The notes under the pieces: model-generated | The model's database searches: none | The model's input: only the letters and a program-made list of their open reading frames with translations | Told to the model about the DNA's origin: nothing | In this document: positions 26,560-38,829 of the stretch, piece by piece | Numbering within the stretch: the stretch's first letter is position 1 | Layout of the letters: each line of letters starts with the position of its first letter | From: Stratiolaelaps scimitus | Taxonomy: Eukaryota > Arthropoda > Arachnida > Mesostigmata > Laelapidae | Assembly (NCBI GenBank): GCA_019614645.1 | Contig: JABWDB010000006.1 | Location: forward strand, 868,001 to 932,000 | Reading direction: 5' to 3' | Length of the DNA stretch: 64,000 nt | Program-made: the position numbers and the translations under genes

Positions 26560-29500
26560 CCGAAATCAACCGAAATCATTTTCCACAGTCGACCACATGA
26601 CAGGCTGAAAGCCGTTCACATGGGCCAAATCGAAACAAGCGAGCTGTACCAATCTATATATCTATATGGCCTTAAATTAAGGAATTGCACGAATCAACCA
26701 ACCATCAACTGTAACAAACCCGCTCTCCCTGTACCCCCATAACCACATTGTACATTTCACGTGTCGATCCAATCGATTGGAATTGTGGTGTCCAGCAATG
26801 GATTCGCGACATTTTATGATACCACAGCCACATACAAACGCAAGTATACACGCACACACTCATGCACACTATGGTTTATCTACTATTCACCGTGAATGCC
26901 GGTTACTCATCCGCTCAGTGAGTAGTCGTAGAATGAGCTCGTCTATCCAAGACGTCCACATATGGTGCGCACACAGTGAAAATGAGGGGATCTTGTCGAT
27001 GATGTTGTTGTTATTATATATATGTTAGCAAAATCAGGATACGATGACCAGCCAACGGCAAGCGGTTGGCCCAGGCGACCCAGCGACAATCTGCTAACGA
27101 CAATCGGGCTTAGCCCACTTAAAGTTCCTTCTAAAGCGGACGCAGCAGTGGCCGATTGGCGTAAACGAGAAATCAAAGCGGCGACGTCGGCGGCGGAGAA
27201 CGCCGCTTTCACCCGCGGGACCGCTAGCGGACGAGGTGGAACAGGCGCGAATAGCGAACGCGGCCGATCGGAGGGCTGATGCTGCCGCCTCTGCGGTCAC
27301 AGCCGCGTTTTTTACGGCGGCTGTTTTGCCGGTTTTGCTGTGTTTCGATCAAGTTGTGGACGGGGAGTCAATATACCACAATGAAGTGGACAATGCTGGT
27401 GATCAACTGGTTGCATTGGATGTAACGAGCTAACGTGAAATGCATCAGCTGGCCGAGATCTGAAGTTATTCGAAGGCGATGCCGAACAGCAGCTGCAAAG
27501 TTGTCGGACTAACCAATAATGACTATGCGGTACGATTGGCCGCGATTGTAAACTGGACTCGTGAAATAAGTATATCGCTAGTATATAGGCTGACATGCAG
27601 GACGAAATAGGGGAAAACTCACCGTCGTTGCCATGTCCGAACTCCTCAATGTGCTCTTTCCAATGGTTCTGTCGACCGGGTTCGAACGTAGGCTGCTGCG
27701 TGCGAGAGCTACAGTATAAATCGTATCCACCTCACTGTTCGACGAATGTCACCCACACTTCGATTCGTGTATCGCTTACGGGCGATGTCGGTGCACACGC
27801 ACTCAGCTGCAACTCTAGCAGTAACTAGCGAAATGTATCCGAACGGGTCTTAGCCTCGAGCCGTTGCTCACGCTCCGCTTGGCCGAGAGTCCCTATCCAG
27901 CTGAGGTCGTCACCACCCGTCTGGAGGACGCACAACCAAACTTCTCTGCTGTACACTCCTACTCTCCGATACGTTCAGCGGTTACACCTCTTCTTCACCG
28001 GAACACTGAGTGGCTGACCGATGATAAAGACGCCGACAAACGATAAGACAACACTGCCACGAAACAGATGATTGGTCGGGATCCGTCAGAGCAATGTCAC
28101 AGACGTTAGCCAACGAAAAACAGAAAAACAAACCCAAAACCCGTGGATCCGATTCGTCCCTCTTCTCTGTATCCTTCTCCGAGTGATTTACTGACTGTGG
28201 CTGAGTGGCTGGCTTCAAGCAGCAGACATCCACACTGTGTCACAGCAGCGGATTCGGCGATTCACCGGCGGCTCTCGTTCGAATTCACGGGGCTGCTCTG
28301 CCGGTCAGTTCGGTCCTCCCGCACTTTGTCGTTCGTTCGGCAGCTCGTCTTCCTGCCTGACCGATCGTCGCTTGCTGAGCTGATGTTAGGGTTCGCACGA
28401 GCTGGCGCCGTCGTCGGTGCCGGTGGTGGCGGCGGCAGTGGTGGTGATGGTCCGCTCTGCCAGTCTCTCCGTCCGTCGGGTTGCTGCTCCCGCTGCTGCG
28501 GCTCCACCTTAGCGATGAGGTTCCTCGTTGCACTGGGGTGTCTGCCTACGACGATGACTGCTGCTGTTGCTGTTGCTACTACTACTAGTGCTGCTGCTGC
28601 TGGTGCTGGGAGAGAACCTTCGTCGCTGCCGCCTGCGATGGTGTTTTGGTGCTGGTGCGACTGCTACCACCAGCTCTTCTACTGCGACCAGTGCGACTGA
28701 CTACTACTCGTGCTGCTGCTGCTGGCTACAACCACTGGTGGCAGTGGCGGCGTCGGAGCTCGCGCTTATGCCGCTGCTCCCGATGATGATGATGATGATG
28801 ATAATGATGACGATGTTGCTGTAGTTGCTGGCACTGATGGTCCTGGTAGCGCGCAGACTGTCCTCACTACAGAGCGAATGCTGCGACGATCGCCGCCGTT
28901 GTTGTTGTAGCGACGACGACGACGACGACGATTGAAGCCGGCAGGGGAACTTCGTCACAGTTCGCCGACGATCGCTCGTCTCGTCGTCTTCGTCGCGTCC
29001 TCGTTCAAATGAACCACCACAGAACAGACAGTCAGAGCGAGCTCCCCTATTGGAGAGACACACACATACAGCGACCGATGAACTGACAGTCCAGGCAGAC
29101 TTAGGGAAACGCAATTGGGGTGGGGCGGGGGGGTGGGTCGGTGATGAGCGAGAGAGAGAGAGTGCGAAAGAAGAAAGAGACGAAGTTCTTCGGTGAGATG
29201 AAGACCTCGGAAGACTATCGGCACCCGGCGACGCAGTGGATGCAGGGCGCGGCAACGGTCAGCGCTGACAACATGAAGGACTTTCCAATCGGAGCTTTTT
29301 TGCTACTTTTGCTTTCGTACCATTTCTGCTATGTGTTCATGCCTAGCAAAGAGCTCGCATATGACGTGACACGTTCGAGCTTTCTGCAGAAGCTGGCTGG
29401 AGCAGTCCTGCCAGTGTGCGGCGATATTCCAGAGCGATATCGTCGATAGTCAGGGGCCGAGAGGCACGCATATAGGGAGAACAGTGGCTGACACCAGCCA

Positions 29501-31190
29501 GCGATGCCGGTCGAGACGAATCCCACCGTCGAGTAGGACTTCTACTACCACTCTTCGACAACTACTGACTGACAGACCAATAGAACAGCAGACCTGATCA
29601 TCATTGCAGCGAGCGCTGGTTGTTCGTCGGAATCGCCGCCGCGGCCGCCGCTGCCGCCGCTACTGTGCGGCTGATGTCGCTGCCGCCGCCGCCGCCTTAC
29701 TTCTCCTCCCTTCAGCGCGGTTCGGGCAGGAAAGCAGCAACAGCAGAGAGCTCTCGCCGCTACAAATGAAAGAGCCAGAGACCTACCGACAGATACAGCC
29801 AGAGGAGACCCATCGGAAAATGAGAGAGGGGCGATATTGAATGAGTCAGTGAGAGGGGAAAAAGTAAAATGAATAAGTTGAGCTGGCCGACGTTGCCCGT
29901 TGCTTTTATATATATATGTTCCAATTGCTCTATTGGATACCTCGCCTCCGGGCTCGCCGCCATATGATGCATAACAAGCATTTGTAATGGTGCTTGGCAT
30001 GGCAGTGTGCTTATGCTCGCACGCGTTCTGCCATTGTGCCGATTCTCGATTGGCTAACTAACTCTCGAGCGGACGAGTTCTGTCGACCTGGGACGCGAGA
30101 CGGGCAAACACAGCCGCGGCAGCCGCCACCGCCAGCAGCAGCTCACGACGGTGGTGTCAGGCAGCGGGCCCTCTTTCTCCCATTCTCTCGCTCTCTCTCT
30201 CTGTGTATCTGTCTGTATCGCTCCCTCCTGATATCACTCGTATTACGATCACTACTGCTACGTCGACAATGACGAGCTGTAGCTTCCTCACCCTCAATAT
30301 CGGACGACGTGGGAAGGGGGAATCTGCTGTTTCGGATGTGAGGCGAAGCGGGGCTGACGTTGAGTGGTGATGATGTTGCCGACGATGGACAACGATCAGG
30401 CAGACAGATGGTCGGCGGCGGCGGCGGCGAAAGCGAGCACGGAGAGGGATGCAGGCCGCAGAATCCAACGATCCGACATGAGAAGGATGAGCGGGATCCA
30501 GGCGGAATTGTCAGAATTCCATTTGGATAGAGCGATTCAGATATGTCTCTGTGTGTGAGCATGCTCGATGTTCCGTCTGAAGCAGACAGAAGCCGAGTTC
30601 TGCAGAACCTGACTGGGCGTTGCCTGAATTCTAGCTCCACTTTCGCTTGCTCAGCCACGTATCAAGGTCCTCGTTCGGTCCTCATGGTGTTGTGGACCTC
30701 GGTGAACTCAATGCGGCGACCTTTTCTGCCAGTGAACCTGATAAACGGTGTTTCGGCAAAAAAAGAAAAAAAGGTCGTCCGGCGAGCGTTCTTGCTTTTT
30801 GCCTATTTCAAAATGACAATTGAATTCTGGCTCGGGAGCATTGCTGCTTGAGTTGGCTCGCGATCATTGCTATGTAGACATCTGAAGAGGCAACAAAATG
30901 TACACAACAGCCCTATATATATACTCGATGATGACAGTCGCAGCTAGATCTCGTTGGTTGCCCCGTTGGCCGTCGCGGCAGAGGGTCACGTATAGTGAAT
31001 CTGTGTATGCATATTTAAATACACTATATTATATCAAAGTAGAGTGTATTTGATTGTTGCGTAGACAGACCGAATCGAACACATTTAAGGCGAAATGATT
31101 GTTGAGTCTTGCAATCACAGTTAGCAGAAAGTGCTTCAGGTATTGCTGTGAAGACCTGTTGGGCACATTTGCATATTTTTAACCGGTCGT

Positions 31191-31320
31191 ATCTGGCAAG
31201 AATCCGCAGAGAATGAAAAATGATAAAGGAATCTAACGATTCTCCAAAGCGTCTGGTAGGATTTGATCCCAAACCAGAGGTCCCTCTTGGCTAATAGTTC
31301 AAGGCGCTCACCACTAACCA
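31191..31320 (-). mobile_element. SINE-A head fragment (tRNA-derived)
   Basis: Read on the minus strand, the segment begins TTAGTGGTGAGCG (A-box region) and carries GGGATCAAATCC (B box, plus coordinates 31259-31270), the same order and spacing as the head at 57004-57072. It then passes into the family body, ending near the TTGCCAGATACG stretch. The 3' half of the SINE is absent. Confidence 0.7.
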
Positions 31321-33825
31321 TCAACAGGTCTGGGGGTCTTTTCCTAGAGATCCCGGGGGGGCCTTCGCAATAGGTCCTGGCCAAACGAAAGCATCTACGA
31401 TTTATGGATTCGGCATCATATAACCGACATGCGAGGTTTGACTGGATATGACCTCCTTAGTACCAGGGGGATACCGGATGAGTGAGGTCTGGTCTGCGGT
31501 CAGGGATTTAGCACTTTACCTATGGAAAAATAGTGTTCCATTTTGACATTCGTTCTCCGTGATGTGTGCGGATAGGAGCTGTGCTCGGGCCCTGTGGCAC
31601 ACCTGGCCTCTGCCTCTGGCGTTACTACTATTATACCTTACAAGTGTACTCATTTGTCCACCAAGTCGGAGGCTGTCCTGTGCAGGCATGAGTCTGACAG
31701 CTCCGAAAAAAGCACCAAAACGAAGTCAACGGCCTTACCATGAGCTGTCGATTGCTGATGGCGCTTGTGAATGCTAAAAGCGAGCGTTGCAATCATTTGT
31801 TTCGGAGACGCAGCTAAATATGCAAATGTCTACTCGATACATCGAACGATCTAGCTGAGTAACAACCTGCTTGGCTGGTCACTCACAACGCCCAGTAGGA
31901 TCACGATTAGCAACAACTAGCTGATACCTTGATCAATAGTTTACTGGAAAACTGATCGGGGTATTACGAAATGATTGCAAAATTCGTCAAACACAACTGG
32001 TCAATATTTGTTTCGGTATTATTCGGGTAGCTGGAATCAGTGGCTGAGATATATGCGATGACCTCCCAAAGAGCCCTCGGAGCTCTCAGGGTCATAAGAT
32101 CACAGGGTGGCCAAGGTGGCTTTAACTTTTTGATAATTTTCGTAGGCAAGCAGAAGATACCTCCGCATTTAAGAAATGTATACCACTGCCCAATTGAACT
32201 ATTTCCACGTACCCATATCGGTCAAATACGTTTAAAATGTTCTGTTATTTCAACTTTTCTGTGTCTTTGGTTGGGTTACATTCAAGATATCGCACGCGTT
32301 GAGTAAGCAGCATAGGCTTTAAAATATTCTAACTTTCGTAGACCGAACATGCAACGCAGTGTATCCGTACAGGTTTCGAAGAGAATTCGTCTTGGCTTTC
32401 GTTAGGACCGTTCAAGGACCGTTCTGTTGTCTATACGTATGTCTCCTCTTAGTTGTGGCATGCATGCAAATCTAAACGGATTATTGTTTTAGCGAAGGTG
32501 GACTTGTGTCATCGGGGATATCACTGCGAGCTGAGGAGCTCCCAAAGCTGGTTTTACTCCTAGTTGTCTGTTTCTACCTGAATCTTATCCGTGAAAGACG
32601 AATCTCACACGAGGCGAGCCGGCTTCTTCAGACACATCAAAGGCCGATATTCTTCGGCTTGTTTTTGAAAAGATGTCCCTAGAGGGAGCCCTCTCTACGT
32701 GTATATCTTCATATCTATCTGCTGTTGCGCTCCTCATCAAATCTAGTGAATGTGCTCCTAGGCCGCTTAGCCAGCTAAGTCGTCTTCTCTACAGGCAAAG
32801 AGTGAACACTTGGTGACGCTGAGAGATATGCTTGATCCCCAAGAGAAGCGCACTAGTTTCCTGAGGTCGTTCAACTTTGAATCTAGCGTAACTCGAGGTT
32901 TGGTGAACCTGACCTGAGTGGCGCAACCTGGCCAGGGGAACCTTCAACCTCGAAGTTTCCAGCAACGTTCAATGGCTTCTTCTTATTTTGTAAGAAAATA
33001 AGAAGCCGCCAACCCACGTGTCACAGCTTTGGGGGTCGCCTCCGTATAGCACGTGCCTGCACTGGCCTGGTTTTCACAGCAGAGAGAAATGTAGAAAGTA
33101 AATAATGGCTCCAAAGCGTGACCCGTACGGTCCGTACGAATCAAACCTATCGATGACAATCGTTGCAGTTTAAGGAAAACGTATCTTCCTATAAAATGCT
33201 CGGGTAGATCAAATTATATACAAGCAACTATTTCCTTGGCTGTTCTCTCTGGGTGTCCTCTAATAGGTATATTCGAATTCGTCGCAGATCACCTGTTTAC
33301 AACCCCTTCTGAGATCGACGTCGGAATCCGTTATCGAACATGTACGGCCCGTTTGTCGAATTTCCCGGGCGCGAGTATATTTAAAACAGGGTACGATTTC
33401 AATGAAATATATACTGAATGATTTCATCGAGACAGTGGCTATTTTGAATTTAAGAAGTGGCCAATTATTATGTTTAATTGTCTTTTTTGTTAATAAGAGC
33501 GATACGTACAGGCTTTGACGTAACAGTGCAAGAATTAAGTCATACGTTTGGCATTGATCAATTGGCGATCAGATCCGTAGCGGAGGTGTCATTTAATAAA
33601 GAGGATATAAAACTACTATATTTGTGAAGTTGTTGTCAGCACGAGAATTCGATTCGCACGCTGTCGACGAAACCGTCGAATCATTGATTCAGCGGTGACA
33701 GGGAAATTCTTAATTGGATATTCCATATATTGAATCGTTGTTCTGTTTAATGCAGGCTTATTTTGAACATAGGATCAATAGTTACATTGGTCGACCATCC
33801 TAAACAATGAGTAAATATACTGTTT

Positions 33826-33856
33826 TACGAGCTGACCCTCAGCTGTTCCCCTATCT
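33826..33856 (-). mobile_element. SINE-A tail fragment
   Basis: The plus-strand reading ACGAGCTGACCCTCAGCTG followed by TTCCCCTAT is the reverse complement of the SINE-A 3' end (ATAGGGGAACAGCTGAGGGTCAGCTCG). Only about 30 bases remain. Confidence 0.55.
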
Positions 33857-34727
33857 GTATATATAATTCGAATTTATTTGAGAATATGTCCTAACATAAG
33901 TTAACAAATATTTCTCGTTACAGCCTTGATACCGTACGAAATTAATAGAAAATCCCTAAGTTAACTCGAAATGTACACGACAATCAGAAAACGTTAACAA
34001 ATCTAGAGATTCACCTATTTCAAGTTTTACAATACATGGTCTTCCCATTAACATACGCGTCTGTTTGTCATATTTCGCGTGCTGTCTCTGGTAAACGCTT
34101 ATGATAAATGAAATGTATCCAATATTGCTTATCTCTAACCTTGCTAAATCGTTTTATAATGACGTCATAATACCGGTTCCTACATAGCGTACCTGCGGAA
34201 GCATGTTGCGGACACTATGAAGAAATAAGGAAATTTTTTGCAAGATTTGATAAACAAGGAAAACCTCCAGAGAGATGAGCAGATTTTTCTGGATAACTCT
34301 CTGCTGGGTAGATCTCTGGAAAACATGGCGTATCTATACAGAGCTACCTCCGCTTATATCTGAGGCACGGTGCCGTAACAATAAGAATACTTGCTGCGTG
34401 TCACTAATGATTGTATATATTTAATATTTGACTTTTCTTTTCTCGATATTCGCCTTAGCTATGAATGGGCACCAATATGCGGTTCACTATGAGCTATGCG
34501 CACTTCATCGTTCAGTGCAGTTGGCGTTCATACAAACGCATGCAGCGCCAATATCTTCATTTGACACTCTGTCGGACCAAGTTCAAAAGGCTTGCCAAAC
34601 ATCAACAAACACACGTGGGCAAACACCAACTTGGCAGGATGTCGCACTTGTGTCTCCTGTACTTCGATTGCGTATACCACGGAGATCTGTCTTGCTGAAA
34701 TGTATTTCGAATATTCCCCAACGTCCT

Positions 34728-34888
34728 TCCGTCTTTATCATTTTTCTTTATCTGAAAATTCTTGCCAGGTACGAGTAAGGACGAGAATCAGCAAAGGTGG
34801 CCCCGACAGGTAGTAGTAGTAATACCTAAAAGGTCAAGAGCTGAGGCCTGTCAGATAGGGGAACAGCTGAGAGCCAGCTCGAAAAACT
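34728..34888 (+). mobile_element. SINE-A copy lacking its tRNA head
   Basis: The body matches the full copy at 57004-57237 in order: CTTTATC, CTTGCCAGGTACGAGTAAGG, GCAAAGGTGGCCCCGACAGG, TAATACCTAAA, GCCTGTCAGATAGGGGAAC, ending in AGCTCGAAAAA. The tRNA-like head is missing or unrecognisable, consistent with 5' truncation. Confidence 0.75.
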
Positions 34889-35592
34889 GTGAATATTCTC
34901 CAACGCAGAGGGGTAGACCGTAAAATAAGGTTGTTTTTTTCATTAACGGTGGACGTGAAATTCTTAAAAAAATTTATTTGTGGCAGTATTAGAAAGAGTT
35001 AGTTTGTCCTGTGAGTTCGACACGAATTCATCCTAACTAAATAAATAAAGATACTGAGTTATTTAGGTAATAGATAAATAAAAAATAAAATAATAAATAA
35101 AATAAATAAAAATTTATACTGGTGGTTGCTGGACAACATGGTGGTGAAGAGTGAATTCTAATTCTAGAGAAATTAACTTGATTGCTGGGCGATTATCGCG
35201 CATGCGACCTTGGCGGAATGGTAACGCTATACAGATTAGGGCACGTTTAAGGTCCCACTGACGAACTGCGTCTGTTTTCGAATCACCAGGTGGTACCTCT
35301 ACGCTCCGGAAGTATTCACCCTGTTAATGATATATTTCTGTAAATGATCTCGATTCTAATGGTGGTCGTACATCGAACAACGACAAGAATGATACTTGAT
35401 TGAGTCAGTCAATTGTACATTATATGTATACGTCGAATATGCGCGACAAAAATCTTCCACAAGACGACACCGTCAGGCTCAAATAAATCAGATGACAAAA
35501 CGATGAGGTGCACTGAACATTACCTGTTAGTGGTACGGTCGCTCGACATGATACTGTACAAGAAATAGTATAGCGCTAGTACTATCTACTCG

Positions 35593-35715
35593 AGTCCGGT
35601 GGCCTGGTGGTGCGTTCGTGGGCGCCTTGCAATCGGGGGAGGCACGTGGGTGCGCGGGTTCGATGCCGACCGTTGCACATCTTCATTTAAAGGGGTCCAT
35701 CTTATGAAGTAATGC
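35593..35715 (+). mobile_element. SINE-B copy (tRNA-derived)
   Basis: Second copy of the family seen at 22417-22550. The B box reads GGGTTCGATGCC at 35656-35667, and the tail has GTTGCACATCTTCAT and GGGGTCCATCTTATGAAG, matching the other copy at most positions. A (TA)n tract follows at 35747. Confidence 0.65.
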
Positions 35716-37194
35716 CGAAAGCAGTTAGTCAGCTCGGAAATTGTACTATATATATATATATATATATATATGCGATGACTGATTCTCGGCCACGATATCT
35801 GTTTCACCCGTTTTCCCCCAACCAACCATTGAGCACAGTGCCTATACCTGCATAGTACCATTCTATATTGCTATTAATATAGGCAAATCATCCGGCTGCA
35901 AAGATAGAGCAATGGACGATAGTGATCTGTAGAGTTGACCACGAGGCACTTTGCCAAGAGATACAAGTATAATAGTAAACCACGGACAGCGGGAATTGTT
36001 GTTGTGACGCTGTATGTACAGACACAATGATTTAACCAACAGGCGTATAACGGAAAAATACAACGAATCTCGAAAAAAATTACTCGAATCCCAGCTATTA
36101 AACGTGCATTGAAATTGGCTCGGCAGACGCCAAGGAACACTTTACTTTAGCGGACTAAAATTATTCAAAATACGCAGTTATATTTATAAAAAAATATATA
36201 TATATATATAATTAATTGCACGTTGTATCGAGTGACGTGGGATTGGTTGACGGCCAGCTGGTATTAGTGCAGTCTGGACATTTCATCATCAATGACTCTG
36301 CAGAGGAGTTGCTTGCAAACATCCGTAATGACAAACTCCGATGTTCTAAATTGCTACCATGGAAGACATCATAACATCCGTTCTTAAACGCCCCCTGTTC
36401 GTGGCTACTTTCGCATATTTAACGAATGACTTAAACACTACAACAGCGTTAGTAAATAAGCCATTCCAGCGCTAAACGCTCAATCTAACCTGAAAGCTTG
36501 GGTGTTGGCTACATTGACCAGTACCGCATCAGAATTAGTCATCCGTGAAGAAATTACGAGTTATCCTCGTTCAGACGATTGACAAGACATTTCTGGTAAG
36601 AGGCATGCCAGCTTGTTTAGCTCTTTGTCGATCGACAACCGACTTTCCTTCCCGGAGTAGACATAGAGAATTTTCCTTGGCGTCTACTATCCAGGCATCC
36701 CATATGCTTCTGAGCGCGATAAGGAGTGCTTAGGAAATTTATAATAAGTTATATATTATCCGCGCCACCGGGGACAAGCACGCAGGATTCTTCCTTCTGG
36801 AGTGCGTTTCGCTTGCTGTGAGGCAGTGCAATCTGCAACTGCCTTCGGAACCATGACGGCCTTGGCGTGACCCTCTGTCCCCAACTGCTTCTCTAATTAT
36901 TGCGACATTTTAGGACATACAATTATATGGAATAAGAACATGAGTATATATATTAGTATTTTAATAAACCACCACGTGCGTATTGTCAAATAGGTATATA
37001 TTAGTCATCGTGGACAAATATACTTCCTGTACCAAATGTATTGGAATAGAAATTCTATCATTTTTATTCGTTTCTTTTTTTATCTAAAATAATTATTTCT
37101 TTCTTCTTTATAATTCTACCATAAGACTAGATTTTTTTCTTTAAAATATAGAAATAAATTTACAATACAATACAAATGGGGTTTATTAACAGAA

Positions 37195-37250
37195 CGGCAA
37201 TAACAGTGATGCTTAAATTCTCGCAATAAAATAATGATAAGTGCGACAAA
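37195..37250 (-). mobile_element. decayed LINE 3' tail, copy 1
   Basis: On the minus strand this has the series TTATCAT, an AT-rich run, GCGAGAATTTAAGCATC, which aligns with the 3' untranslated region after the intact RT ORF (GCTCTTTTTATC, CGAGAACTTAAGCGTTGTAAT at about 38840-38890). Only a tail is recognisable, as expected for severe 5' truncation of a LINE. Confidence 0.4.
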
Positions 37251-37800
37251 AATATTTAGAACATCATAACATAATAATCTGTTTGTGCATATACACAGTC
37301 GGCATAGAGTTCGTAGCTTACGTTGTTTACACTTAATAAATATGTTTTAATAATTCGCTGACAAACTGCATAGTGCACGCAAGTACTCAGAGTTCACGAG
37401 GGACGTTCGGCTACAGGAGTGTAAATTCTATAAAAAAACGATGATGATCAGCATGTATAATCAGTTTCCTCAAATGCTGTTGCATTCACATGTATTGTAA
37501 AACAGACGTAGACCTTGGGCAATTTTCACCAGTAAAAGCTGAAGATTATACTTCTTGATAAAATTGGGCATAACAAGGTTATATGTTATGTCTCCATGCA
37601 TGTTTCACATACCTACGAACCTGTATGAATCATAAGTGGGCTATTATTATTATTATATCTAAACGATAATGTGGATGAGTGACGGTCTCCATCAGTGTCA
37701 CAGGTTTAAAATCTTTACAAAACCTAAACTACGTACATCAGTAAACAATTAAAGTATCGTTGTGGTAAATTTTAATTTTCATTTCATTCCATTTGAGGTT

Positions 37801-37850
37801 CATTACAATGGTTAAGTTCTCGCAAAAAAAAATTTGATGATAAAAGGTGC
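37801..37850 (-). mobile_element. decayed LINE 3' tail, copy 2
   Basis: The minus strand reads CGCACCTTTTATCATC, a T-run, then GCGAGAACTTAACCATTGTAAT, matching the same 3' UTR motif as the copy at 37195-37250 and the tail of the RT element at 38840-38890. No coding remnant is attached. Confidence 0.45.
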
Positions 37851-38079
37851 GTATATAACAAGGTCGGGATAATCTGACAAAATATAATAGTAGAACTCAT
37901 GCACACCATATATTAAGTCCCCGTGACAGGGACCTGTGGCAGTCGAGTGACAGCTATTATTATAATTGCCAACTATTCACAGTCTAACAATATATACACA
38001 GGTATATTCGTCGATTTGTTAACACCATTATTGAACATATATTGATAATGGAGCAGTGAACTTCCCTATTAATATTAGG

Positions 38080-38270
38080 GCATACGGTTCGAACTCGCCG
38101 CTCTTTAAATGCCAATAACTTTTGAACTAAATGAAGTAGGACAAAGATTGTTTGGTATGAATTAGAGGTACTATCCAGCTTTATTGACACACCGATTCCA
38201 GCGCTCTGGGAGTTTTAAGATAGCCAAATATTTAGCATTTGCATTTCCATATATAATTTCTGGCAATATA
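38080..38270 (-). pseudogene. mariner transposase C-terminal remnant
   Basis: The minus strand encodes NANAKYLAILKLPERWNRCV followed by NKAG and a stop, equivalent to the C-terminus of the mariner at 62397-62604 (NANGKYFAISKLPEQWNRCV). Homology continues past the stop for about 80 bases (AAAAGTTATTGGCATTTAAAGAG, compare AAAAGTTATTGTGATTTAAAGAG), so a 3' end of the same element is present. Everything upstream of the last 30 codons is lost or unrecognisable. Confidence 0.75.
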
Positions 38271-38829
38271 TTCAGAACTGGCAATATATTGTTGAATTTG
38301 TAAAACTTAAAGACAACAGATTTCACTCCATATTTCGTTCGGCCTTCTGGTGAGAACAGTGATAGTAACTCGGCACTGGAGAACTTAAATTCGCTTGAAT
38401 TTTATTATAATTTACAACCGGCCTGAGTTGCCTGCACAACCCCACATGTTCTATTGCAGCCGTCGGTGGATGGTGCCGGTCAATGGGATCGTAGAACGTA
38501 ATATTATATCTCGGGCTGGCTTCCTTGCTTACCTACCTTCCGTAAACATTTCATTGAATTCGATCGTCTGCAGGGATCCCGTCTACGAACTATTTGTTTC
38601 AATGAAGGGTATTCCGTTACCTATTGAATCCAAACCGTTGAGAAACTGTGGAAACAATGGCCACACTGGTTTCAAGAAATTTTTCACACACGAATGGAGT
38701 TATTGGCATCCGATAGAAATTTCCGTCGCAGAACGTGACTGCCGCCAAACAACAAATATATTATTAGATCGTTCGTATTTTTGTGAGATGTGCTATTTTC
38801 ATTTTCAATTATTTCTTTATTGACGGAAC

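Larger units (their letters stand above)
24200..31150. other. gene-poor stretch, triplet and dinucleotide repeats
   Basis: No supported gene. It contains compound (TA)n at 24220-24282, several CTG/CAG triplet runs near 24817-24835 and 24950-24970, (GA)n at 26251-26275 inside a SINE fragment, a long compound TA tract at 26449-26559 and (GAT)n at 28781-28803. The stretch 27,000-30,700 is GC-rich with many CpG and produces long open frames on both strands (for example 28143-28700 plus and 28704-29255 minus). Those proteins are runs of Ser, Gly, Ala, Ile or Gln translated from repeats and I do not accept them. The GC-rich part could be a promoter-proximal region of a gene not otherwise visible. 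Confidence 0.45.
31350..38080. other. intergenic stretch with SINE and LINE debris
   Basis: No gene recognised. AT content is higher than to the left. It contains SINE-A pieces at 33826-33856 and 34728-34888, an (AAAT)-rich patch at about 35030-35115, a SINE-B copy at 35593-35715, (TA)n at 35747-35771, and two decayed LINE 3' tails near 37195-37250 and 37801-37850. Between 36,200 and 37,100 I see nothing beyond AT-rich sequence. Confidence 0.5.

Noticed and set aside
27028..27279. Ala/Arg-rich frame preceded by a possible acceptor TGTTAG
   Set aside because: CpG-rich DNA opens frames on both strands here; no partner exon or domain found.
28143..29255. Two open frames of about 185 codons on opposite strands
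   Set aside because: Composition is dictated by triplet repeats (poly-Ile from GAT, poly-Ser, Gly, Ala runs); no homology recognised and no splice context.
30143..30658. 171-codon minus-strand frame rich in Ser, Pro and Arg
   Set aside because: Starts at GTG, not ATG, and the C-terminal RERERE comes from a (CT)n tract. No domain seen.
35213..35300. tRNA-like stretch (TGGCGGAATGGTAACGC, later TTTTCGAATCACC)
   Set aside because: I could not fold a convincing cloverleaf by eye; it may be a decayed tRNA pseudogene or SINE head.
38395..38823. 142-codon plus-strand frame
   Set aside because: Starts at TTG, overlaps the LINE tail at its end and shows no domain; probably chance in AT-rich DNA.
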